The position numbers and the translations under genes were made by a program. From Fibrobacterota bacterium (lineage in GTDB: Bacteria; Fibrobacterota; Fibrobacteria; UBA5070), in the NCBI GenBank assembly GCA_016715065.1, contig JADKBN010000002.1:248001-312000 (forward strand): a stretch of DNA of 64,000 nt, written 5' to 3'. The notes under the pieces were generated by a model, which was not told the DNA's origin, did not search any database, and worked only from the letters and a program-made list of their open reading frames with translations. Each line of letters starts with the position of its first letter. Within the stretch, counting starts at the first letter, position 1. Below are positions 25,634 to 34,805 of this stretch, one piece after another.

Positions 25634-25963
25634 GTGAGCGACATCTACAGACACACCGACTATCGCACATTCCTCAAGGAATGGTTTGAAGAGGCCAAAA
25701 AGGCCCATGGGTACATGTCTTACCGGTACCTGGGACGCAAGCTCGGCTTGGATCCCGGTTATTTGGTGAAAATCTTCCAGGGGAACCGGCACTTTTCCGA
25801 GCAGCAGGTCCCGGTCTTCCTGAAGGTGCTGCGGCTCGACCCACAAGAGGCCGCCCACTTCCAGGAAATGGTGAGGTCCACCAAAGCCAGGTCGCGCTCC
25901 ATGGAATCCATCAGGGTGGAATCGATGTTGGTCCCCCAAGAGCTGGAAGCCGAGCTGGTTTGA
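25634..25963 (+). CDS. Truncated TIGR02147 family protein
   Basis: A 109-residue protein from GTG 25634. MSDIYRHTDYRTFLKEWFEEAKK, then the helix-turn-helix-like YLGRKLGLDPGYLVKIFQGNRH and LDPQEAAHFQEMV, is the first third of the TIGR02147 family (usually about 270 residues; compare the full copy at 2120-2950). The end, MLVPQELEAELV, has no counterpart and the 84 bases before the next gene show no continuation. It is either a remnant of a deleted gene or a small protein that keeps only the helical head. There is no clear ribosome site. It lies between cellulases and a phosphoesterase, in line with the habit of TIGR02147 genes to sit beside secreted-protein genes. Confidence 0.65.
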   Translation: MSDIYRHTDYRTFLKEWFEEAKKAHGYMSYRYLGRKLGLDPGYLVKIFQGNRHFSEQQVPVFLKVLRLDPQEAAHFQEMVRSTKARSRSMESIRVESMLVPQELEAELV

Positions 25964-26047
25964 TCTTGCTGGCTTGCTCCGGGACACGGAGCGATTTCTT
26001 GCGGATAGCCAACAATCAAGATCGAGTTTCGTTCGTATTCTAGGACG

Positions 26048-28014
26048 ATGTCGTATTTGTTTCATCAGCCGCTGTTGCGATGGGCAATGGTTGGATTGCT
26101 TTCGATGTTGGCAACCCAAACACGTGCCCAGCCTTGGTCGTTCGGGATCCTCGCCGACACCCAATGGCCTCGCTACGCGTGGTACGTTCCCGCAGATTCG
26201 CTAGGGAGCCCCTTGGTTGCCGCACTGGGAGGCGATTCCATCGAGATCGTGTCGGTGGATAGCATCGGAGGCTGGAGGAATCCGCACACGGTCGCGGCGG
26301 ATTTCCTGCACCAGATCCACGACAGGTTCCGCCAGCACGGCGTGAAGCTGGTGGTGGCCACAGGCGACCTCGCCGACGAATCGACCCTCGATGCCATCCA
26401 CTCCCGTGCCACCTGGGCCCAAGAGCTTTACGAAAGCGGGATCGGATTTTTCCCAGTGCGCGGAAACCACGACGCCACCGCGGATGTCGCTGCGGAGTTC
26501 GTTCGACTGTTCCCGCAAACCCAAGACGGCATCCAACGGGCCATTCCCGCAGACGCGGTTTTGTGGACCGACAGCGCCCAGCTTCATCCTTACCGCAACC
26601 CCCAGGCACTCCCGTTTGCTGTAGGCACGGGGTTTTCCAGTCCGGAGGGAGCCTTGGGCAGGAGCTACGCCTTCCAATATGGGGGCGCCACATTTGCCCT
26701 GATCGACATCTTCCCAGGCCCTGATGGGGTGAGTTTGCCTGCCGCGGCCCAGTTGACTTGGCTGGATTCGGTGCTGGCAGCGCGGCCCGCGAACACCCCA
26801 GCCTTCGTGTTTTGCCACTACCCGCTGCTGGGAATCAATCATACAGAGCAACTGTTTGGGAGCTCACCGGTCTACGACACCGCCTCCCAAGGGGCGTTTA
26901 TCCGGATTCTGCAAAAGCGGGGGGTGAAGGTGTATGTGGCCGGCCACGACCATATTTTGCAGCACTCGTTGGTGTCCAGTGCGACCAATCCAGCAGAGCG
27001 GATCGAACAGATCATTCTTTCCGGGGCGTCCTTCAAATTCTATCCGCCTTCCGTTCCATCGGTGGACGAACTGTACAACATCCCCGCCTTCGGGTGGTCG
27101 CGCGAGGTGCCCCTGGTCCAGGATTTGGGGCAGGTCGGGTACGTGGTGGCCACCGTGGACGGACAGAAGGTGGTCTTCGAGTCCTGGGGAGCACCTTCCG
27201 GAATCTTGGCGGGGGAGATCTTCAAATCAGGGGATCTTTCCGGCAAATGGACGTTGCGCAGGCGCTGGGGTTGGTCGGAAAATGGCAAAGGAATGCGGAT
27301 CGAGCCGGGGGGATCCTACCAGGTTTTGTCGGATTCGGGGGCGGGGACCTCGGCCCGGATCCTGTGGGGGGGCTGGCAACGGTCCGTCGCGACGCGGCCG
27401 GCAGAGCCCTTTCCCAATGGATCACCACCGACTGGACGCGCCATGCTGATTTGGCCAGCGCAGCCTGGACGCTGTGGGGCATGGAGCTGGAAGAGGGCTC
27501 GGAGACCACCAGTCCGTTTGTCCTTTCCCTACGGGTCGATCCGGGCCAGGCCTGGGCCGATCTGAAAAAGGGCGAGATCGGCCTGTTGCGGAGGGATTCT
27601 TCGCTGTGGAGCTGGGCGGCCCCGGGAAGCCCTCTCCTTCGCCCGTGGGAGGCGGCGGACACCGTGGTGGGGACCCATGGACTGGACACCCTGGCCCAAA
27701 CCGTGTGGGCCGTGGTGGATCGCTCCGGGACCTTCGCGGCGGGACGTCCCGGCGTGGTGCAAAACCGCCACGAGGGCAGGGCCCCACCGGCCCCGCGCAT
27801 GCAACTGCAAGGACGGAAACTGGCATTGCCTACGTCTTGGAAGGGCAAGCGGGTCACGGTGGAAGTGAGGTCCGTTCAGGGTCGGATTCTGGAAAGCTGG
27901 ACCACGATCCAAGGAGAGCTGGTGCTTCCGGCCACCTTGCGAGGAACCGTTTTGATCCGGTGCCGAGCGTCAGGAGAAAGCGACCTATCGCACCGGGCTG
28001 TGTTTCTGCATTGA
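26048..28014 (+). pseudogene. Secreted metallophosphoesterase, frameshifted at a G7 run
   Basis: The first 505-residue frame has a signal peptide ending TQTRA. It carries all calcineurin-type metal motifs: Asp37 (ILADTQ), GD 106-107 (VVATGDLADE), GNHD 139-142, the His of FCHYPLLG and GHDH near residue 298. At the G-run 27365-27371 the frame changes: one extra G would join it to the frame that continues LATVRRDAAGRALSQW and ends at 28014. That joined product would be about 655 residues, with a C-terminal module (RMQLQGRKLALPTSWKGKRVTVEVRSVQG) like those of the neighbouring cellulases. As sequenced, the first frame ends at 27565 with a nonsense tail. The enzymatic domain is intact; only the C-terminal module is lost. 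Substrate unknown. Confidence 0.8.
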
Positions 28015-28117
28015 ATCGCGCGGGTGCCGGGGGGCGAGGGAAACGCTACATTCTAGCCTCACTTCGCTCTGACGACCCTCCGCACCGGGGGATCGCACCG
28101 CCGAAAGGCCCGACGCC

Positions 28118-28795
28118 ATGAATATTGTCGAGATCCGTGACCTGGTGAAGAACTACCCCCTGGGGAACACCACCGTCCACGCCCTGCGCGGGGTGTCCAT
28201 GGACATCGCCCAAGGCGCTCTGATGAGTGTGGTGGGCCCCTCCGGCTCCGGCAAAACCACGTTGTTGAACATCGTGGGTTGCGTGGACAGCGCCACCAGC
28301 GGAAGCGTGAAGGTGGGCGGCAGCGAAACCACGTCGCTTTCCGACCGCGAGCTCACGTTCCTGCGCCTGCGCAAGATCGGGTTCATCTTCCAGACCTTTA
28401 ATCTGGTGCCGGTGCTGACCGCGCTGGAGAACGTGGAATTCCCGTTGTTGCTGCAGGGAACTTTGCCCAAGGCCAAGGTTCGCGAAAAGGCGCGTCAACT
28501 TCTGGAGGCGGTGGGAATCCTGGGCCACGAGCAGCACAAACCGGCGGAGCTCTCCGGCGGGCAACGCCAACGCGTGGCCATCGCGCGGGCTCTGGTGACA
28601 GATCCTGACCTGGTGTTGGCCGACGAACCCACCGCGAACCTGGATTCGGAAACCGGCGACAGCATCCTGCGTCTGATGCAGACCATGAACCAGGAGCGCG
28701 GCACCACCTTTGTTTTTTCCACCCACGACCCGCAGGTGCTGCGTTACGCCAAAGACGTGGTGCGCATCCACGACGGCCAGTTGGCAGGGGGCTGA
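28118..28795 (+). CDS. ABC transporter ATP-binding protein, LolD/MacB type
   Basis: A 225-residue ATPase with Walker A GPSGSGKTT (40-48), Q-loop FIFQTFNLVPVLTALENV, signature ELSGGQRQRVAIARAL, Walker B LVLADEPTANLDS and switch His in STHD. The LPxLTALENVE pattern and length are typical of LolD/MacB/FtsE relatives that drive mechanotransmission rather than simple import. It begins an operon with two FtsX-type permeases, a LolA-like protein and an outer-membrane protein. The transported molecule is probably a lipid or lipoprotein. The gap to the upstream phosphoesterase is 103 bases. Confidence 0.93.
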   Translation: MNIVEIRDLVKNYPLGNTTVHALRGVSMDIAQGALMSVVGPSGSGKTTLLNIVGCVDSATSGSVKVGGSETTSLSDRELTFLRLRKIGFIFQTFNLVPVLTALENVEFPLLLQGTLPKAKVREKARQLLEAVGILGHEQHKPAELSGGQRQRVAIARALVTDPDLVLADEPTANLDSETGDSILRLMQTMNQERGTTFVFSTHDPQVLRYAKDVVRIHDGQLAGG

Positions 28796-28797
28796 CC

Positions 28798-30279
28798 GTG
28801 CTGGTGTGGCGATTGGCCTGGCGCAATCTGTGGCGGCACCGCGGCCGTTCCCTGGTGGTGGGCGGGATCCTGTTTTTGGGCGCGTTGCTGCTCACCTTCG
28901 GCAACGGGGTGGTGTCGGGAATGGAAGACGGACTGCGGCGCCAAGTGGTGGAAAGTTTCACGGGCGACGTGGTGGTGGCCTCCGACAAGCAGTTGGACGA
29001 CAACGTGTTTTTGTCGATGATGGGCAAGGAGGTGGAGCCTCTCTACCGGATCCAGGCGGTGCGAGGTGCGGTGGATTCACTTTCGTGGGTGAAAAAGAGT
29101 CTGCCGATCGGCAAAAATCTGGCCTTGGCCCTGCACGAAAATGAAGGCAGTCCCGGCTATGTGTTTTTGCTGGGCGTGGACTTCCAGGACTGGCAGGCGT
29201 TCTTTCCAGGAGCGTTCCAGGTCAAGGCGGGGCACCTGCCCAAACCCGGCGAGGCCGGGTTGCTGATGCCCACCGGAGCCAACGAGCAGCTGTTCCAGAC
29301 CATGGGACAGATCTATGCGCCCGAAGGTCCGTTGGATTCGCTGTTGATTCCGGAAGAGGCCCGCCGGTTGTCGTTGTCGGAGGTCAGGCACGATCTGGTG
29401 CTGATGGGCTATTCCAATACCATGTCGGCCTCCGACCAGCGTTTGAAGGTTCTGGGGCTGGGCAAATACCGGTCGCTCAACACCATCTGGGGCCACTTCG
29501 CGCTTTGCGACATCGAGTCCTACCGCAGCGTGCAGGGATACCACAGAAACGACGAGGTCGTCACGGATCTTTCCGAATCGGAAGCGAAGGTCCTGGAAAG
29601 CGAAGATCTGGATGCCCTCCTGGCCGACGGCGATCTTGCCGACCAAACGGTTTCCACACAAGCGAAGACAGAAAATGACGTGAATGCCGGGGTGGATCCC
29701 ATCTGGAATCTCCTTCTGGTGAAGCTCGCCAACACCAGCCCGGAAGAGGGTGTGCGGCGTCTGGACTCCGTGTTCCAGGCCAGGAAACTCCCGGCCCGGG
29801 CCATGACCTGGCACCAGGCGGTGGGCGTGATCGGCTCGATGGCGCTTTTGATCCGTGGCGCGTTGCTGGGTTTCGTGGGGTTGCTGTTCGTGGTGGCGGC
29901 GATCGTGATCGCCAACACCCTGGCCATGTCGGCCATGGAACGCGCGTCGGAAATTGGCATGATGCGCGCCGTGGGCGCCACTCGCACCTTCATCGCCCGG
30001 CTCATGCTTTCCGAGACTTCCGTCCTGGCGGCGGTGTTCGGTGGAGCGGGGGTTTTCCTGGGCGTGGTGGTGGTCGGCATCATCCCGTATTTGGGCATCA
30101 GCACCACCAACGACCTGTTGCAGATGGTCTATGGCGGCGAGATCTTCCATCCGCTGTTGCGACCTCTGGACATCCTGCTTTGCCTGGTGGAACTGGGGGG
30201 AGTGGTGTGCCTGGCCAGTCTCTACCCCATGAAGATCGCCGCTTCCATCACCCCACTCGACGCGATCGCGAGGGATTGA
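28798..30279 (+). CDS. FtsX/MacB-type ABC permease 1
   Basis: A 493-residue membrane protein from GTG 28798, two bases after the ATPase gene. An N-terminal helix (RSLVVGGILFLGALLLTFGNG) precedes a large periplasmic domain (about 45-330). Three helices follow in the FtsX-type core, with MERASEIGMMRAVGATRTFIARLMLSE, the conserved coupling segment. The tail SLYPMKIAASITPLDAIARD is typical. It would pair with the second permease. Confidence 0.9.
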   Translation: MLVWRLAWRNLWRHRGRSLVVGGILFLGALLLTFGNGVVSGMEDGLRRQVVESFTGDVVVASDKQLDDNVFLSMMGKEVEPLYRIQAVRGAVDSLSWVKKSLPIGKNLALALHENEGSPGYVFLLGVDFQDWQAFFPGAFQVKAGHLPKPGEAGLLMPTGANEQLFQTMGQIYAPEGPLDSLLIPEEARRLSLSEVRHDLVLMGYSNTMSASDQRLKVLGLGKYRSLNTIWGHFALCDIESYRSVQGYHRNDEVVTDLSESEAKVLESEDLDALLADGDLADQTVSTQAKTENDVNAGVDPIWNLLLVKLANTSPEEGVRRLDSVFQARKLPARAMTWHQAVGVIGSMALLIRGALLGFVGLLFVVAAIVIANTLAMSAMERASEIGMMRAVGATRTFIARLMLSETSVLAAVFGGAGVFLGVVVVGIIPYLGISTTNDLLQMVYGGEIFHPLLRPLDILLCLVELGGVVCLASLYPMKIAASITPLDAIARD

Positions 30280-30280
30280 G

Positions 30281-32023
30281 ATGAAAACCCTCCTGTATTT
30301 CGCCTTCCGAAACCTCATGCGCCAAAAGCGGCGAGCCCTGTTGCTGGGAAGCGCCATGGCGCTGGGCACGTGCTTTCTGGTGCTCGCCTCGAGCTTCGTG
30401 GCGGGCATCTCGCAAACCCTTTTCGATCGGGTGATGACCTACGTGGCCGGCCACACCAGCGTGATCGTGTGCGACCGCGGCTTCATGTACCGCACCGCGA
30501 TGCGTGGCGAGGCGGGATTCAAGGAACGCATCGCCAAGCTCCCGCATGTCAAGAAGGTGGATGAAACCATCGGCATCATGAGCCGGATCGTGGGCCCGAC
30601 CAAGGGCGACAACGGGATCCTGATCGGCACCGACATGGATGCGCAGATGTCCCAAGCCGAACTGCGCGATCTGGAAGACAACTTCCCGATGGTCTCGGGT
30701 GCCTTCAAGGACTTGACCCGCACCGATGTTCCCAATCCGGCCATTCTCTCCAAAGGCAAGGCCCAATACCTGGGTCTGAAATCCGGCGACGGATTCTCCG
30801 CGCGGTTCCAAGACAGTCGGGGCCGCATGCAGGTGGGCAAGTTCACCTTGGTGGGGATCTTCCAGCCCTCCAACGCGTTCATGGAGGCGCCGTTTTTTGT
30901 CTCGATGCGCCATGCCAAGCAACTGCTGGACATGGATTCCACCGACCTCCCGTACCTGTACCTGACGCTGGAAAACCCCACAGTCAATGCCAAGATCGTG
31001 GCCGACACCATCTTCAAGATGTTCGAGCCCGGACTCGCCGCCTTGCCGGTGCGCTTGGAGAACGGGAAATCCGTAGTGACCGCGGTTGCCGCGGGAGTCA
31101 AGGCGGATTCGGCCGCGCGATCCCGAATGGCGTCCTACCTGGGCGCCGGGATCCCATGGAAAGGCGATGTCGTGGCGCTTCCTGAGCGGATGGCGCTGGA
31201 GCTGGGCGTGAAGGTGGGCGACACCGTGCGCGTGGTGTCGGGGATTTCCCGCGGCGGCGACACCATCTCCGACCGCGCCGTGTTGGCCGGAATCTGGCAG
31301 CCCCCCGCAGGAGCCGAAGGTTTGGTGCTGTGGGAAGAGGATGCGTTCCAATCCTCCCGTTCCTTCCGCCGTTCCCAGAGCCTGGATTCAGGATTGGCGC
31401 AAGCGAAGGCCGCTTCCAGCCTGTTGGACACGTTGCTTTCGCCCAACTGGGTGCGCATGAATCGTGCCCTGACCACCGACGACGTGCGCGACCAGATGCG
31501 GCAGATCGGGGCGCGCTCCTGGAAGGCTCCCGTGGTGGCGGTGCGGACCATGTACGAAACCGGCGAGCAGATCATCAAGCTGGCCGATGCCTTGAACCTG
31601 ATCACCCTGGTGGCGGTGCTGATCTTGTTTCTGGTGGTGCTCACCGGGGTGGTGAACGCCCTGCGCATGACCGTCAGGGAGCGGACCCGCGAGATCGGGA
31701 CGCTGCGATCGCTGGGCATGCAGGCTTCCCAGGTGCGCACGTTGTTTCTGATGGAAGCCGGATTGCTCTCCTTTCTGAGCGCCTTGGCCGGAACCGCACT
31801 GGCCTTGGCCGCGATGTTCGGTCTTTCGCAGCTGACTTTTCCCATCGAGGGGAACCCGCTGTCCATGCTCCTGGTGCGAGGGCACCTGGTGTTCGTGCCG
31901 GAAGTCCTGGCCACGCTTGGACAAATTCTGTTGGTCATCGCCATGGCGGTGGTCGCCGCCTGGAATCCCGCCTCGCAGGCGGCCAAACTGTCTCCCGCAA
32001 ACGCATTGAGGCACCACGAATGA
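30281..32023 (+). CDS. FtsX/MacB-type ABC permease 2
   Basis: A 580-residue permease, one base after permease 1. It has MRQKRRALLLGSAMALGTCFLV at the N-terminus and a large periplasmic domain. The FtsX core near residues 430-500 includes ALRMTVRERTREIGTLRSLGMQASQVRTLFLMEAG, and the protein ends WNPASQAAKLSPANALRHHE. The periplasmic part is longer than in permease 1 and contains two MacB-type halves. It overlaps the LolA-like gene by four bases (ATGA). Confidence 0.9.
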   Translation: MKTLLYFAFRNLMRQKRRALLLGSAMALGTCFLVLASSFVAGISQTLFDRVMTYVAGHTSVIVCDRGFMYRTAMRGEAGFKERIAKLPHVKKVDETIGIMSRIVGPTKGDNGILIGTDMDAQMSQAELRDLEDNFPMVSGAFKDLTRTDVPNPAILSKGKAQYLGLKSGDGFSARFQDSRGRMQVGKFTLVGIFQPSNAFMEAPFFVSMRHAKQLLDMDSTDLPYLYLTLENPTVNAKIVADTIFKMFEPGLAALPVRLENGKSVVTAVAAGVKADSAARSRMASYLGAGIPWKGDVVALPERMALELGVKVGDTVRVVSGISRGGDTISDRAVLAGIWQPPAGAEGLVLWEEDAFQSSRSFRRSQSLDSGLAQAKAASSLLDTLLSPNWVRMNRALTTDDVRDQMRQIGARSWKAPVVAVRTMYETGEQIIKLADALNLITLVAVLILFLVVLTGVVNALRMTVRERTREIGTLRSLGMQASQVRTLFLMEAGLLSFLSALAGTALALAAMFGLSQLTFPIEGNPLSMLLVRGHLVFVPEVLATLGQILLVIAMAVVAAWNPASQAAKLSPANALRHHE

Positions 32024-32793
32024 TCCATCCCACCAAATCGTTGCACGCCTCGGCCGTGCTGGTCCTCGCCACCTGCGCCCTGGGCGCGGATCCCGACGGC
32101 GCCAAGATCCTGAAGGCCCTGGAAGCCAACGAAACCCTGAGCGCCGACATCCACTCCAAAGTGGCCATCACCGAAAATCGCGCCGGACAGGGGGCCAAAT
32201 CCCTGAAGTGCGAGTACTTCCGCAGAGACTCGGACAAATCGTTCGTGATCGCCATCACCGCGCCGGAATCCGACCGCGGCAACGGCTACCTGCGCCAGGG
32301 AGAACACTTCTGGATGTACCGGCGCAACACCCGCACCTTCCAACACGTGAACCGCGACGAGAGCATCGGAGGGTCGGATGCCAAGGGCCAGGACTTCGAG
32401 AGCCGCCCCCTGAGCCAGATGTACGCCCCCGCCAAGGATGCGCAGGGCAAGGAGCTGGTGCGCGCCGACACGGTGGGCGGAGTTCCCTGCTGGAAATTGG
32501 AAGTGCGGGCGATCGTGTCGGATGTGGACTACCCCAAAAAGTCCATGTGGGTGCGCCAATCCGATCTGCTGCTGGCCAAGGACCAATCCTTTTCCAGCCA
32601 AGGCACCCTGATGCGCACCGGATACTACACCAAGTACCAGCTCGTGGCCCAACGTCAGGTTCCGATGCGGCAGGTGCATGTGGATGAAGTGGAGAAGGGC
32701 AACCGCACGCTGGTGGACCTTTCCGAGATCAAGGTGGGCAAGCTGGACCCCACCATCTTCAGCAAGGCCTGGCTGGAGAGCCAGAGCAAGTGA
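32020..32793 (+). CDS. Outer-membrane lipoprotein-sorting-like (LolA-like) protein
   Basis: A 257-residue exported protein. The signal peptide runs through about LVLATCALGA, and the mature part has the LolA-like fold seen in transport operons: DKSFVIAITAPESDRGNGYLRQGEHFWMYRRN, then FESRPLSQMY, CWKLEVRA and YPKKSMWVRQSDLLLAK. Such proteins carry a lipid or hydrophobic cargo across the periplasm. The ATG is fixed by the ATGA overlap with permease 2; an apparent longer frame from 31330 is read-through of the permease gene. It overlaps the outer-membrane gene at GTGA. Together the five genes look like a lipid export or extraction path from inner to outer membrane. Confidence 0.85.
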   Translation: MIHPTKSLHASAVLVLATCALGADPDGAKILKALEANETLSADIHSKVAITENRAGQGAKSLKCEYFRRDSDKSFVIAITAPESDRGNGYLRQGEHFWMYRRNTRTFQHVNRDESIGGSDAKGQDFESRPLSQMYAPAKDAQGKELVRADTVGGVPCWKLEVRAIVSDVDYPKKSMWVRQSDLLLAKDQSFSSQGTLMRTGYYTKYQLVAQRQVPMRQVHVDEVEKGNRTLVDLSEIKVGKLDPTIFSKAWLESQSK

Positions 32794-34094
32794 TCCTGCC
32801 GGGAATTGTCTGCTTGGGTGGGCTCTTCGCTTCCGAGCCAGGCATCGACGAAGCCGAATTCTTCCGCGACAGCCTGCCGCCGGTGGCCTCGCCAAATTCC
32901 GCTTCCGCGACAGATTCCGGCATCAAGGTGTCGTTTTCCGGGGACGCCATCGCGGTGGCGCAGGTGGGTTGGCGGGAGCGCTCGCTGGACACTTCCGGCA
33001 GCGACGCGGGGTTTTCGATGGTGGTGGATGGCTCGGTGCAGGCGAGGCTTTCCACAGGCAGCCGTGCATCGGTGATGGTGGAAGCCAACCACGACGCCAC
33101 CCACGACACCACCACATTCTATTTGCGCGAGGCGTTCCTCGATGGCAACCTGCTGGGGTACGCGTGGATCCGTGCCGGCAAACAGGTGCTGCAATGGGGC
33201 CGTGGAATCCTCTGGACCCCCACGGATCTGGTGAACGTGGAAGGCAAAACCTTGGTTCCTCGCGCCGGGGCCAAGGAAGGAGCCACGGGTGTTCGGCTGC
33301 AGGTGCCCTTGGGGACCCGCGCCAACGCTTACGTGTTCACCGACCTTTCCGGAGTGCAGGCTTCCGACAGCCTGGCGGTGGCGTGGCGACTGGAGACCAC
33401 GGCCGGACCCACGGAAATCGCCGCATCCGGATGGCACAAGCAGGATGCCCCGACGGCTCTTGGCTTGGATGGCTCGGCGGGCCTTCTGGGTTGGGACCTG
33501 CAGGCGGGTGCGATGTGGCTTTCCGGAGACCTGGTGTCGCGGCCTAGGCTGCAAGACGGAAATTGGAGCAGCTACCGCGACGACGATCGCTCCCAGGTCC
33601 GCGCAGGTGGCGGGATCGGGCGGGGTTTCGCCGTGTTGGGCCAACCCGATCGGCTGCGGCTGGACATCGAGGGTTTTTGGCAATCGGATGCGATCGGAAC
33701 GGACCTGTTCACCGCCACGGGTCGGGCGCCGGCGGCCATTCCGGCCGCGTTGCTGCGACTGGCGCCTGCCGCGGCAGGGGCCACGGTGGTGCAAAGCGGG
33801 TTGGAGTACATGGCGTTCAACGGCATGTACAAACCAAACCAGATGGGCTCCGCCTATGTGGCCGCGATGGTGTCGGTGTCCAGATTCCTCCACCAGGACC
33901 TGACCTTGACCGGCCAGGGGTTGACAAATATTGACGACAAATCCGGCCTGGCCACCTTGGCCCTTTCGTGGCGCACCTTCCATGGCGTGTCGGCGCAGGT
34001 CAATGGCTATTGGTTCTGGGGAGATCCGGGAACCGAGATGGCCCTCTCCGGTGTCGGTCCCGCCCTGGAAACCCGGCTGGGCATCTCTTTCTGA
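32790..34094 (+). CDS. Outer-membrane beta-barrel protein of the ABC/LolA operon
   Basis: A 434-residue protein from GTG 32790 (GTGA overlap). A weak signal (MILPGIVCLGGLFAS) precedes an Asp/Ser-rich linker and long amphipathic strands, including QVLQWGRGILWTPTDLVN, which is characteristic of outer-membrane porin-like proteins in such operons. It ends GPALETRLGISF, with the terminal Phe typical of barrel insertion. It may be the final receiver of the cargo. The exact family is uncertain. Confidence 0.72.
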   Translation: MILPGIVCLGGLFASEPGIDEAEFFRDSLPPVASPNSASATDSGIKVSFSGDAIAVAQVGWRERSLDTSGSDAGFSMVVDGSVQARLSTGSRASVMVEANHDATHDTTTFYLREAFLDGNLLGYAWIRAGKQVLQWGRGILWTPTDLVNVEGKTLVPRAGAKEGATGVRLQVPLGTRANAYVFTDLSGVQASDSLAVAWRLETTAGPTEIAASGWHKQDAPTALGLDGSAGLLGWDLQAGAMWLSGDLVSRPRLQDGNWSSYRDDDRSQVRAGGGIGRGFAVLGQPDRLRLDIEGFWQSDAIGTDLFTATGRAPAAIPAALLRLAPAAAGATVVQSGLEYMAFNGMYKPNQMGSAYVAAMVSVSRFLHQDLTLTGQGLTNIDDKSGLATLALSWRTFHGVSAQVNGYWFWGDPGTEMALSGVGPALETRLGISF

Positions 34095-34249
34095 TCCGCT
34101 GGTCACCTTTGCCCCTTTCCCGGCGGGAAAGTCGAGGGCATATTTCCAGTCCACACCCAATCCACCACCATCGCCAGGGGTTTCATCTTGCGGTTGGATC
34201 CTTTCGGGCGCACCGGTCTTGACGCCCTCTCTCCACTCGGACCAGATTC

Positions 34250-34765
34250 GTGGCAGTGACCATGGACCCTCGTGGGCACAGTGGCTGGGGTCAACACGGG
34301 TTCCCCGCGCATCCACGCGGTGACCTCGGTCAGGCGCACCGGCGAGCCCGTTGGGTGTCGCGTCCGAATTTCGGGGTGCGGTTGGAAACCAGCGAAGGGG
34401 ACCATGTCCTGTTGTTGGGCGAAATGTTGTTGGTCGGCCGGGGAGCGTTCTGCGACATCGTGATCCACGACAGTTCGGTTTCGAAGGTGCACCTGCTGCT
34501 GGAAATCCTACCGGGCGGGATCGCGATCGCCACCGACCTCAATTCGCGAAACGGCGTGAAAGTGGCCAACCAATACGTGGATCGCGTGCTCTTGCATCCC
34601 GGCGAGGAACTGCACCTGGGCAAAGCCTGGATGCGTCTGGTCCCGTTGCGGATGGATTCCGACGGCGCGATCCGGGCCGATCACAGAAGCGGCGTGGACT
34701 CGCGCATCGAAGAACTGCTACGCGAACCCGGCAATTCGCACGACTCCACCGTCACGGACCGGTAG
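34250..34765 (+). CDS. FHA-domain protein
   Basis: A 171-residue soluble protein with one forkhead-associated domain at about residues 42-135: LLLGEMLLVGRGAFCDIVI, SSVSKVHLLLE and ATDLNSRNGVKVANQYV. The conserved Gly-Arg, Ser, His and Asn-Gly positions for phosphothreonine binding are present. The first 40 residues are low-complexity and may not be translated, so the start is uncertain. A GTG around residue 36 (VSRPNFGV) is an alternative. No kinase is beside it. The 155 bases before it contain no gene. Confidence 0.75.
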   Translation: MAVTMDPRGHSGWGQHGFPAHPRGDLGQAHRRARWVSRPNFGVRLETSEGDHVLLLGEMLLVGRGAFCDIVIHDSSVSKVHLLLEILPGGIAIATDLNSRNGVKVANQYVDRVLLHPGEELHLGKAWMRLVPLRMDSDGAIRADHRSGVDSRIEELLREPGNSHDSTVTDR

Positions 34766-34805
34766 GCTTCCTGGCACATCCGGCTGGAACTAGATTCCCG
34801 CTAAG

